Assembly (NCBI RefSeq): GCF_033958435.1
Contig: NC_134138.1
Span: 27,992,598 to 28,056,597 of the forward strand
Direction: 5' to 3'
DNA: 64,000 bases
From: Carettochelys insculpta
Lineage: Eukaryota > Chordata > Testudines > Carettochelyidae
Below are positions 1-48,300 of this stretch, piece by piece. Position 1 is the first letter of the stretch; every line of letters begins with the position of its first letter. The notes under the pieces are model-generated. The model was not told the DNA's origin and did no database searches. It saw only the letters and a list, made by a program, of their open reading frames with translations. Both the position numbers and the translations under genes were made by a program.

Positions 1-170
1 GACACAGAACCACATGCCCTCTCAGATCTGAAGTGTAGACAGATACATAGAAAAACCTTGCACTTGTTTCACAGTTATTCTATACATGGCAGGAGTTAGT
101 AAAAAGATTTGTTATGTTTAATTAATATGGAAGATCTGTGAAAATTTCTAATGTTTGAAAAATATTGTTA

Positions 171-808
171 GGCTATGTCTACACTAGTGAGTTTTTTGAA
201 AAAGCCAGGGCTCTTGAAAAAATCCGGTGGAGTGTCTGCGTAAAAAATGTGGTTTTTTGATACTTAATCTGAAGAACATTGCACTTTTTCCAGCAGCCCT
301 CTTAAAAATATATATATAAAAATTGGAGATACACATCTCCTAGAGCTGGAAGGGATCTCAGGAGGTCATCTCGTCTACTACCCTGCCCACTTAGCAGGAC
401 CAAGTACCATCCCTGATATTGATTTGCCCCACTCCCTAAATGGCCTCCTCAAGGATTGAGCTCACAACTCTGGATTTAGTAGGCTAATGCTCAAACCACT
501 GAGCTATCCCTTCCTCCCACCCACCCAGCTGAGGGAGAGCACCTTTCTCCAAAAGATTATTTTGGAAGAAACGTGTGTAGATGCCTTGGGTGTCCTTTTT
601 CCGAAACAGCAGTCCTCATGGCGCTGAATTTTTTGATCCCTGGCCCATTCTTAAGAAAGAGGGGGACTGTGTGGACATTATTGAAAGAGCCAATCGATTT
701 TTTTTCTCTCAGCTTTTTTGTGTGTGGGCATGCTCTTTCAAAATAAGTGTTTTTGGAAGAGATCTTCCAGAACTTCTTTTGAAGGACTGCTGTAGTGTAG
801 GTGTAGCC
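171..808. mobile_element. Inverted-repeat DNA transposon, GGCTATG family, carrying a nested SINE
   Basis: The left end GGCTATGTCTACACTAGTG and the right end TAGTGTAGGTGTAGCC are inverted copies. The flanks are TTA on the left and TAA on the right, a 3-bp target of the PIF/Harbinger kind with one mismatch. The interior has T/A-rich arms and no coding capacity. A tRNA-derived SINE has inserted at about 305-540. Confidence 0.75.
305..540 (-). repeat. tRNA-derived SINE, tortoise (Cry-like) family
   Basis: On the - strand the head reads TAGCTCAGTGGTTTGAGCAT (A-box region at about 488-507), followed by GAGCTCAATCC (B-box region, 453-463). The body reads TACTTGGTCCTGCTAAG, and the tail GAGATGTGTATCTCC resembles a CR1/LINE-type 3' end. 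This layout is that of the turtle polIII SINE. It is the main reason to place the sequence in a turtle. Confidence 0.8.
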
Positions 809-1330
809 TAATAGGCTACAGGATTTGTTTTTGTGTTTGTTTTTTTTAATTTTGGTACGTGCAGATGGGATGGATGCTTTTTATATAGCAGACAGATATA
901 TGCAGGAACAGTCAGCTCTCCTTAATTTGTGGTACAAATGCTTCAATGAAGCACAAAGTTAATGACTGTAAATCTTTCTTTTAGTTTCCAGTATATAGTT
1001 TAGCTTTTTTAAGTCCTAAAATTGTTTCAGATATATTTAGTCCAAAATTCAATATTATGAAAAATTTTTCATTATGAACATTATATATATTTTACAAATC
1101 TGATTAATGTAAAAGCTACTTTAAAAATTGGTCTTTAGTTTGTGATTAGGGTCCACCCCCCAGAATATTTTCCTGTGAGTTAAAACATGCAGATCTCACT
1201 CAGGCAAATACGTTCCCCCACCATTTAACATGGAAAAAAGTGAATACATTCTCTGGTTATCGTGCTGCTAGATTTTTATCTAGGTGGTTCCTTCTAATTA
1301 TTGTCTCTCATTTGAGACATTGCAAGACCT

Positions 1331-1641
1331 GTTGAACCTCTCTCATCTGGCACCCTCAGGACCTGACCCGTGAGAGAATTTGCCACACCACAGGAAGTCA
1401 TTGTCTAGCACACTACCAGCACTTCCACTGCTTACTGGGCTCTTAGAAGACATTTAGGGGTAAATTACAGCTAAATAACAGCGTAGAACACTAAGAGCCA
1501 GGACTGGTTCCTGCAAACAAACTTTATGGGACCACGGGAAGCTTGGCCACACCTATGATAAGTCATCATCCAGCTAACTAAAATCATGCTGGGTTATGGA
1601 TGTTGCAGGATAAGAGAGTTCCAGATCAAAGAGATTCAGCC
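1331..1641. mobile_element. pogo-like short inverted-repeat element, copy 1
   Basis: Starts GTTGAACCTCTCTCATCTGG and ends CCAGATCAAAGAGATTCAGC. These are imperfect inverted copies (right end reversed: GCTGAATCTCTTTGATCTGG). There is no coding capacity. Two more copies are at 48529-48850 and 55859-56182. Confidence 0.65.
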
Positions 1642-1673
1642 TGTATGACATTTTGCTCTGTTTCTGTGAATAA

Positions 1674-39074
<37,401 letters not shown>

Positions 39075-39660
39075 AAAAGAACTGGGAGAGAAACTGCTGG
39101 CTTTCCTGCAGAAGATAAGCTTCAGAATCGCAAACTTGGAAACCCACATACATCTTCATACATCTTAATTATCCATTCTATGCAGGGGACAGTTTTTGTT
39201 GTTTTTTTTTCATGTACAAGGAAAGTTTTTGTTTGAGGAAGATCAATAATCTTTAGTATAATAAAAACAGAGCTAAACACTGATATAATATGTTGGTGTT
39301 ACCTGTTCTAGGATGTATTATATGAATCTGGCCTTCAATTTTGAATGTTAATAAAAGGGTTTTTATTTTATTTCTCTGTATAGAGCACCAGTTAACTTTC
39401 TGGTTATATTAACATCTAATGGAAACCCATAGCTTAAATGTCAGTAAACAATCTCAGACTAAAAGCTACAGAATTCTCTCTCCTTTTCTCTTGGAACAAT
39501 AGCAGTGAATAACTCTGGGCATTTCACTTCCACACGCTGTATAGTAATTCTAAGTTACCTGTTTTACCATCCTGCCAGAGCACATTTTATCTGTACACAT
39601 TTGATGGAACAGAATGCAAAATCCAGTTTTCTTAATCAATAAAAGTATTTTGAACCCTTT
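39075..39660 (+). promoter_or_regulatory. MRPL13: MRPL13 3' UTR with alternative poly(A) signals
   Basis: Three canonical AATAAA hexamers follow the stop at 39260-39265, 39350-39355 and 39638-39643. The first is followed by TGTTGGTGTTACCTGTT, a GT-rich context. The second is followed by a T-rich run. Which one is used cannot be told from sequence alone. Confidence 0.6.
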
Positions 39661-40039
39661 GATGCTTGCACAGCCTGTTTTGGAGCTTCAGGAAACTTTG
39701 ACTTGTGTTATCCAAGGAAGTCATTTGTCACTTCATGTTTATTGATAACTAAACATTTTTAAACTGAGTGCAAATAAGCCTGTATTGTTAAGTCTTTTAC
39801 CCCACTTCTTCAGAAAACCTTTATCCAGCTTGCCAGGGTCCCACTGAAGAAAGAGGCCTTTGGAGCAGCTCACATGTTTTCATTTTTGTGTGTGTTGTTG
39901 ACAAACCTGGAGAGGGTGTACTGTCTGAGAGTCAGCCAGGGACTGAGCTGCCTACAACTGGACCTGAGCACTGCAAACCAGAGGCAGAGGGAGTGCAATG
40001 GCCCCATCTTGGCCCTTATGTGCCCTCGGTCCCTAACAT

Positions 40040-40215
40040 GGTGACAGAGGGGTGGTGTCCAGTGTGGAGTAAATTTGATGTGCATCAAGGTAGGTACAGA
40101 TGTGCACCGCTAATAGAAACACACACTGCCCATTGTGGGAGGCTGTTAGTGCTCTGCTAATCAGCTGGGTGGCTGTGTAAGCACCCAGCCTACAGGGAAC
40201 GCTGTGAGTTTCCAC
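40040..40215 (-). repeat. Interspersed repeat, copy 2
   Basis: Reverse complement of the repeat at 19885-20075: GTGCACCGCTAATAGAAACA, GTTAGTGCTCTGCTAATCAG, CTGGGTGGCTGTGTAAGCAC, GCCTACAGGGAACGCTG. Confidence 0.5.
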
Positions 40216-41734
40216 ATGACCATGTCTGCCTTAAAAATAAATTGAGAAACACTGTACCAGGTCACAGTTTACTGCAAATGGTTTGTCCATAGCTCAGCAC
40301 TCAGCCACAGGAATGTACATCTTGGGCTGTGCCTGATTTTACAACTTTTTTTCCTGGATATCAGAGGAAGAGCAAACCTGCATGGGAACTCCTCGCTGGG
40401 CTCACTTCAGTAGAGAAAGAGCGCACTGAAACAAGAAAATCCCTGCACAGGACACCAACTTCAAGCCAAAATCTGTCCTTCACGTCTGTCTTAGGATAGC
40501 AGAGTTGTTTTACTTAACCTACAGTAATGCAGCATTTCTCTTACCGATCCCAAACAGTGAAACTGATGATAGGCAAAATAACTATGTAGTGATTCAAATT
40601 AAGGTGAAAATTCTAAGGGACTTTTGCAACAACCTTTTCACTCACAAGTAAGCTACCCTTTTAAAGTCAGTAGAGCTGTTTGTATACAGTGCTCCTAAGA
40701 GAGGGGAAAGGATGCTGGAATTAAACTCTTAATTTAGCCTTTGAGATTTTGGGTGCTGGACTGCATGTCTGCCAATTTTTATTTCTTTAGTCTGCAGGGG
40801 AAATTTTGGCTACTTTTTCTATTGCCAAAACATAAGAAGCAGTACCTTTTGGTTTGGTTGAAATGTATTTTTCATATCAGCCATTTCTTTCGCATTCAGA
40901 CGGACTTATTTAAGGAAACATTCTTATCCAGTTATCTTAAAGCCTAATTTCTCAGTCCATTAAAGTATAACAACAGTATGTTTTTTAAAAAGCATCAGAC
41001 TTTTTGAAATAAGCCCTCTTTTTGTGTAAGGATAACATATGTATTTTATAGGTAGGCACTGGATGTTTCAGCCATTCATCCGGTGTTAAATACATAGAAA
41101 TCAGCAACTTTAATATATTAGACCATCTGGCAAAGTCTGTCACTCTCTCAGGATTCAAGTGACTGGATTTTGGAGTGAATGGTGAGCCTCAGCAGCTGTC
41201 TTTTACTTTTTTTGGCAAATGCACAAATTCCAAATAAAATATTTTTATTGCTCTTTAGACAGGAACAACCTCTTTCTTTATCATCAGAGAAGACACTAGG
41301 TCACATATATCAACTTTTGTGTATGAGGTACTTTGATTATGCTAAGCCAGTAAGTCTCATCAATTTTAATATGCGCTTGAGGAAACTGTAAATATAGGCT
41401 CAAGTCATAAACTATAATACATAAATTAATTCATAATGTGATACATAACCAAAGTCATTCTCTAACTTGTATGTTAAAAGGATTTATGTGCAGGGGAGGG
41501 GTGTGGACATTGTTGTTTCATAGTGGGATTAACGCTAATATTTGAGGAATATGGAGCGAGAACACAACTAGCACAGTGATTGTATATTGTAGTGGTTAAT
41601 ATTGTACAGGCAGCAAAAGATCCTGATAAGTCTTGAATCTATATTACTATTCTAACATAGTTATTTGAGTTTATATAATGGTGGGGTTATTAATAGGAGG
41701 GTTTCACTCTGGAGGCAGGATTACTTTATCAAGC

Positions 41735-42170
41735 TATAAAAATTCGACACGTTAACGTGGTATGAACAGAGACATCAATTACTTCATGCATTACAAGGAC
41801 TGCTTCCCTTCCTTTGATGCTCGTAATTATCTCAGGCAGGGCAATTAACATCCCCCCACCCCTCATCTCCCTCCTATGTATTTGATTTGTTAGGTTTTTT
41901 GCCTTTTTTTTTTTTTTGGTCCTCTGTACCTATAAATGTGAGGCTACCTCTCTGTTACTGTATCAAGCTATGTTAGTCTGTATCCTAACAAAACAAGCAA
42001 GCAGTCACATGTCAGTTTAAAGGCTAACAAAATAATGTATTAGATGATGAGCTTTCATGGGGCAGACCTACTTCTTCAGATGTGAAGAAGTGGGTCTGTC
42101 TGACGAAAGCGCATCACCGAAGATATTGTTAGCCTTTAAAGTGCTACATGACTGCTTGTTTGTTTAGTCA
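41735..42170. mobile_element. Penelope-like 3' tail with a 176-bp inverted repeat
   Basis: 41760-41945 matches, on +, the 3' part of the copy at 11951-12870 (TTACAAGGACTGCTTCCCTT, TAATTATCTCAGGCAGG). From 41990 to 42165 the tail sequence is present twice in opposite orientation. The left arm has AGCAGTCACATGTCAGTTTA and TGATGAGCTTTCATGGGGCA. The right arm has GAAGTGGGTCTGTCTGACGA and GTGCTACATGACTGCTTG. The arms meet near 42078. Confidence 0.72.
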
Positions 42171-42197
42171 AGCTAGTTAACCTGGCAGTGAAATTGT

Positions 42198-42231
42198 AGA
42201 GAGAGAGAGAGTGTGTGTGTGTCTCTCTCTC
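42198..42231. repeat. Compound simple repeat (GA)n(GT)n(CT)n
   Basis: GAGAGAGAGAGAG runs into TGTGTGTGTGTG and then TCTCTCTCTCT, a short self-complementary microsatellite directly after the Penelope tail palindrome. Confidence 0.85.
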
Positions 42232-42727
42232 TAATGGTTGAGTTTAGCAAATAGATGTAAGTCGTTTAGACACATCTCATCGCTTTAATGGACAGTATGT
42301 CTCAATCCCCTAGACTGCTGCCACAATCAGAGTCTGTGCATTATAATGTATTTACACATAACTAAATACTTCACATTAAAGACATCCTGAATCTTTAATG
42401 CATACAGCTCTAGTTAACCTGTTAGGGGACAAAAAATCAATTTTATTTTAGGAACATCCCAAATAGACCTGAGCCAATCATGGAATATTAGTCTATTGCC
42501 AGTCACACAGAGGAGCTTACTGATTTAGCCTGGGAAATAATTTTGAGTAACACTTAGTTAATGGACCAGTCTTAAACTGGTGTGGCTGCCTTAACTTCCA
42601 AAGACACTATGCTGATTCACACAAACAAAGCTAAGTGCCAGGAATGGTGGGGTTAACATAAGCAAAGAATATGCTGTCAAGTATTGCTAACATTATCCTG
42701 TATGTGGCTTTAGATCCACTTTTCTAA

Positions 42728-43002
42728 GGCTACATCTACAGTTAGTGGGAATGTCGAAAGCTGCTATGCAATTTTAGGTGTGCCAACTGTGTGTGGGATT
42801 TTGCAGCCATTCACATAGGTCCCTGTCTTCACTGCAGGTCACCAGGAGCACTCCCCCTGCCAACATTCCTTAATCCTTGCGGCTTGCAAGACGTTCCAGG
42901 TTTGACATTGATTTCGAAATGCACCATTTCACGCATGCACAAAACAGAACCCCAGAAGATTGAACCCAAGCATTTGATCTTCCATGGCTAGTGTATACCT
43001 AG
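42728..43002. mobile_element. GGCTATG-family MITE
   Basis: Left end GGCTACATCTACAGTTAG, right end GGCTAGTGTATACCTAG. Left flank TAA. The interior has ATTTCGAAATGCACCATTTC and no coding capacity. Confidence 0.55.
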
Positions 43003-44521
43003 TGATTATTTTTGCCACTGTTTCCTCCGGTCATGCTATCAGCAAACTAACTTCAGTTCAGTATACACAGTGAGAGGCTCTGGATTTCTTAAAGAGGTTA
43101 AACATACATAAATGCTAGCTAGAAAAGGTCCAAAAAAGGTTTATTTTGTTGCACTGAAGGATGCATGTGGCCCTCTTCAGAACATTAAACTAAGTTCTGT
43201 ACTAATATGTGAAAATACTTTAGTAGCCTACCAATTGCATACAACCATTTTTGCCTACATTATTAGGTATGCCTGTGACAAAATGATTTCTAAAGTTGTT
43301 AGCACCTAATCTCATTAGCAATTTTGTCTGATTGAGACTGCAGAAATAGGCTCACTATGTTCCAGCATTTTCATAAATAGGTACAACTGCCCTCTGACAT
43401 TTAAATGTTATCCCAGTACCTATTTGCTATACTTAATTAGCTCAAAAACTTGTATATGCATCTCTTATAATTTGTTAATGAATCTATAAATTAGATCATT
43501 AAAAGAACTTCAAAGGTTTAACTGGGCAAGTTAGTATTCAGTTCCTCCTAATTTGGCTGGAATAAAAAAAAAAAAATTCTGCTAGTCCGTGAGAGTCAGG
43601 TTTGAGGGTTTATCTGGCAAGGAATTATTGTGTAAGAATGTGCATATGGCTGCCATGAAAAATAGTCGATTATTCTTTGCCATGCTACCATACCGCTGCA
43701 AAATTAAAGATGTCCCAGTGAGAAAACTCTTCAGTTCACAACTTACAATGACAGGAGACTGGTAAGAATTAGTGGGCTAAGAAATAACAGTGCAGAAATT
43801 AAAGTTCAGAATGGAAACGTCTGGTTATCTTACTGGAAAGAGCACTCGGAAACCAACGGATGGTGATACTGCTGTGCGTGCGGACGCTGGTAAATTGGGG
43901 CCTAATTTTGGCTGGAGGTTTTCAGAATGTACAGAAAATGTAGAGCCTCTTCAGGCACTAAATGCCGATGATTTCCCCACCACCACAGCCTTTAGTGGGA
44001 TGAGCTACAGGAACACACCATGGGCCACAAGCAGAGACTGAGAGTCCTCAGCTGGATGAGAATGAACACACATTGGCCTCTATCAGGGGAAGGAAGATGA
44101 TCTGTTCTGAACAATAACCACAGAGTCAGCTGCTTCATCATTGCTATGCAGTCGCCTAGTTCAATACACAAGCATTTAAGAAGCAGAAGAGTAGACAAAA
44201 ACTTAACTCTGTCAAACATGGGTAAGAATTAAAATTTGGTGCAATTATTAAATTAGAATTTTTTATGGTGCTTGGCATACTGGAGCCTTGATCCAGGCTT
44301 ATGCACACCTGTAATACAAATAACTTTGTTTCGGCAAGGTTTGTCAATAGATAAAAGGCCTTGCCTGCCTTGCCACCTGAGTACTGTTCTCCAGTTGCCC
44401 ACAGTGGAACACACATAGGCATCTATATTCTGTCTTTACACATTGGCATCTGAAGTTTTGTCCAAATATTTGGACCTGAAATCAACAAAATGGAAAGTAA
44501 ATTTATGAAAGTTTACAACTT

Positions 44522-45066
44522 TTTATTTGCATACAAAACAACTGAAATATTTTCACAATAAATTATCAGCATGTTCTCATAAAATGTTGTATAGTCTGAC
44601 TACCTAGTGTGAAAAAATCCCATTAACATAAGACTTGTTTGTGAAAGGATGTAACAACCAGCCATAAAGAGACTTACTGGCTATGCAGTCTCTTCGGGCA
44701 TGAATTTAGGAAGAAAAGCAATCTACCGAAATATTAATGGAACAAATAAGAAAAATGGACAGCGAGATACAACTGAATTAACTTCTTAATTGTACCAATT
44801 GTGATGCACTTCTTATAGATACAGTTTGAATAGTGTGTCAAACAGTACAGAACAAAGGTCTGCAAATGACCTTTTAATCTTCTAGCACCAACCCACTAAC
44901 ATACTAATATTTTCTGGCATGCAACATTATTTGTTCCACTGAAGTGGTTGTGTACATTTTTTCCCCTTTAATATATGAGCATGTAACCATTTCCATGATG
45001 ATCATTTAGGCAATTGACCACAAGCCTAAAAATATATGCACATAAATTTTCCCTTTTAATAGTTCC
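44522..45066 (-). promoter_or_regulatory. COL14A1: COL14A1 3' UTR, proximal part
   Basis: AT-rich DNA follows the stop on the - strand. An AATAAA on that strand (TTTATT at 44522-44527 on +) is the first clear poly(A) hexamer, about 545 bases past the stop. Its use is inferred. Confidence 0.45.
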
Positions 45067-45386
45067 TTAAGCAGTTTTTTTAATTGCCTTCTTGCGCACT
45101 GAAGAGTTCACATTTCTTTTTGCAATTTTCCTTGCGAAGCGACTAATTCCAGGGGATCTCACTTCCATGGCTTCCATCTCTTCCCGAACAGGAGTAAACT
45201 CTGGTTGAGCAATACGAGGTTCTGGATAGGAGGACTGGGGATATTGAGCTCCTTGGGGGTAGGACCCATGAACTATATGTTGCTGTTGTTCACCATCATA
45301 GAGTTCCTCGGGGTCATACATTTGGTAGGAGTTATGTGGCAATTGCACTACAGGGATGTCTTGATCAGTTGCATCACCGTATCCAC
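45067..45386 (-). CDS. COL14A1: COL14A1 terminal coding exon, long NC1 tail
   Basis: Reads [20 protein letters not shown], a Gln/Tyr/Pro-rich segment, the family block [15 protein letters not shown], and a strongly basic end containing RFARKIAKR and [10 protein letters not shown] before TAA at 45069-45067. Two acceptors fit the required phase. The one starting the exon at 45386 (GGGGTAAG) has a remote pyrimidine tract. The other starts it at 45347 (CATCCCTGTAG) and would drop 13 residues. I take the longer form but cannot decide between them. The tail is longer than the mammalian one, which as I recall stops soon after the EAME block. Confidence 0.88.
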
Positions 45387-48300
45387 CTTACCCCACCACC
45401 AGCGAGAGTATTCATATGGGTAGCACAAAAAGGAGGGGAGCAGAAAATTAAAGTAGTAATTAGGGAATTTGAATATTACATGTCTCTTTAAAGATGATAT
45501 CTTTAATTCACAAACAGGAACATGAAACATTTAACAGCAAGAGAGATTGGAAACAAAGCTACCACTTGACAGCCAAGTTAGTTGGAAACCATCACCAAAC
45601 ATTACACCATTGTGCTTTATTACATATTCAGTCCATTTATCTGCTTTACAAGATTCCAGTTATTTCCTAGAATCTATGATTAATGAACAGAAAAAGTCAT
45701 GCAAATTTTAACAGGGCAGGGAGACTAAGTGCATATACAGCAGTTAAGCAAAGTCCGCTAGTGGTGGTCAATATTGTTGATGGAAAGTAAGGGGCAGTTC
45801 TGTATCCATTTCTGACCTTCAGCCAAATGAAAGGAAAAATGCAACCAGAATGAGCTTTTCACCTTCTGGAGTGGAAGCCATTGTAAGGGATTGGGCCTTT
45901 AAATAGGAAATGAACAATGAGGATTAGGGATAGTAAGAAGAAAAGGATGGGGAAAGATGAACAACAAAAACATACAGATCAGTAAAACATACAAACTGTC
46001 TCATGAATTACATTTGTAGTGACTAACATTGTACACAAGCAGAAAGCTAAACTTCATTAACATGACTGTCACAATTGCTGTTAATTTCCCTTCCACAGCC
46101 TCTATATACTACACAGAAAACATTACCATACAGGCACCCTAAATGATACAGAAGGGACTTTAGAAAAGAGCCTGTTTTCTGTATTATGTTTGATTGGTTA
46201 ACGACGAGCACGTGCAGCCTTCTTTCAGGTTACAGTAGTTTTCATTTAGCAGAGTTCATGCTGTCATGCTGTACAGAAGCACATGAATAAGGAAACTGTA
46301 GTTTAAAAGACTACAGATGTAAAACTCCACTGTCACAAACATTAGAACATGGAGACTCAACAAAAACAACACTCAGTTGACATGTAATGGAATCGTACAA
46401 TTGGACAGTGCCACAAACATATACAAGACAGTGCTGATATGCTTCATTCATGAGATTGGCCTTCTGGGTTTGATGGATATTTTCTTATTTCTTACCTTAA
46501 GGTTACACTCCTTTCTCAGTGTAAATCCATAAATCAGAGCAGAATTAGTCCCACAGCTTTTCAAGGAGGTATAACATTTTAAGGCAAGGTTTTATCAGAA
46601 GCCTCCATCTTACTTTGGCTCTTGGGTTAAAGTGCTACACTTCCTTCTCATTGCTCTCCATCTACAGAGCTGAGTCCTGAAGGCCAGCTAAAGACCACAC
46701 TGATGAAGCATACTCACCTCCCACATCATACCCCGCACAAGAAGAAGGATCACAGTAGCCAGGTTGGCCAGAAGGACCTTGTGGACCAGGAACACCTGTA
46801 TGACCAGTTGGACCTCGTGGGCCTGGGGATCCTGGTGGCCCTGGGCTGCCAGTTCTACTTTCACCTGAAGGTCCTGCATAAAATACATGCATGAAATGAA
46901 GAGCATCCAGAGAACATCCTGGCTGTGCTACACATCTGCTTCACTAAAACTGGAGGGACTCCTGGGAATGCCTTAACATTTCCCTGGCAAAGTGGGGACA
47001 GTGTTGGGTGATTTCCCTACTTCTGATGAGCCTCATGTCCTCACTGCTAAGACTATCAGACAGAGTTTTTTTCAGCCTGAACGTTTACTTTAACACTTCT
47101 GATGATGGCTGGCGGTCTAGGCTCATCAGATTGCACCAATGTCAGGTAACGCTTTGGGGGAGGATACTCCAGGCTCCCTTACCTCCTCCAGTTTGTATGG
47201 CACACATGGAACATTAATCCTTTTGAGCAATCTACTCAAGGGGACAAATCCTGGCCCTACTGAAGTCAATTTGTTTTTGTTCTCCTGGGCCTGAATTTCA
47301 CCCTGTATATTTTTCCATGAACTAAATATAAACCTTTCCAGAAGTCATAAATATTTCAATAAGAAACCAACTGCAGCCACGCCTCTCGCTCTCAATCCCT
47401 ATTTCTACAAAAATACCTATCTTTTGAACAAGCAGTTTATTGCAGGCAAAGGGTGAATATGCGTGTGACTGATACAGTGTCACCATATTGCAATGCTGGA
47501 TTGTGATCTGATGGTGCAAGAATTGTGACACTGAGGTGCCCAAAATACAGCTGGGACATGAGGGCTCCTGCTGCCTGACAACACAGGGTGCTAGACAGAC
47601 CCCCCCCTGAAAAAATCTCAGCTATCCTGCAATTACTGTGCTAGGTTATGTATGTGAACTCTCTGAGCTCTGGAGAAAAATTATAAAAATTTACCTGGAG
47701 GACCTGGTGGCCCTCTGGGCCCTTGTGTTCCAACACCTGGTGTGCCTCTTTCACCTTTCTCTCCTGGTAAACCTATTGAAATATTAACAATCAGAACAAC
47801 AGCTTGAACATAGCTCTTTATGGACTGGCTGTTTGTTGCAGTTGTCTTTCCACAGCTTGGTGTTTGGTAGTGAAACGGCTGGGACTGAAACAGTGTGGGG
47901 CCCATCTCTTCCTTCTACTGTGGGCTAATAAAGGGGGACAAAACACTCCTAGGGCCTACTACCAGTATGGCTCCAGCAGGGTAGAAAGAAAGGAAGCACA
48001 GGCCACGCTATCCAGGACACTCAGCAGGGCCAGCAAGGGTAGCTTTGTACAGCTGTACTTCCAGCCTGCACCAATGCAGCCTCTGGAATAAATTTAAGTG
48101 TAAATCGTGCACCCCCGGAGTCAGCACTTATGGGTCCTGATGACTTATTCCTGTTTAATTGGTCCCTTTACTCCAAAACCTCCTTCCCTTATACATCAGT
48201 CTGGAACAATTCCTCAGATTTGTCATCTAAAAACAATGGCCTCTGAGATGTAACAGGAGGCTGAGAGCAGAGGGAAAAGATTTGTAACTGAGGTGGGGGG

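Larger units (their letters stand above)
39661..44521. other. Intergenic region between MRPL13 and COL14A1 3' ends
   Basis: About 4.9 kb between the last MRPL13 poly(A) signal and the first COL14A1 one. It holds one repeat (40040-40215), the Penelope tail and palindrome (41735-42170), a GA/GT/CT simple repeat (42198-42231) and a MITE (42728-43002). No gene is seen elsewhere. Confidence 0.7.

Noticed and set aside
488..507. tRNA-like A box, considered as a tRNA gene
   Set aside because: Part of a tRNA-derived SINE. No cloverleaf or intact anticodon arm was found, and the same unit recurs at 3903-4063.
46703..46894. Open frame on + strand across the collagen exon
   Set aside because: Antisense shadow of Gly-X-Y codons. 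The - frame has splice sites and family residues.
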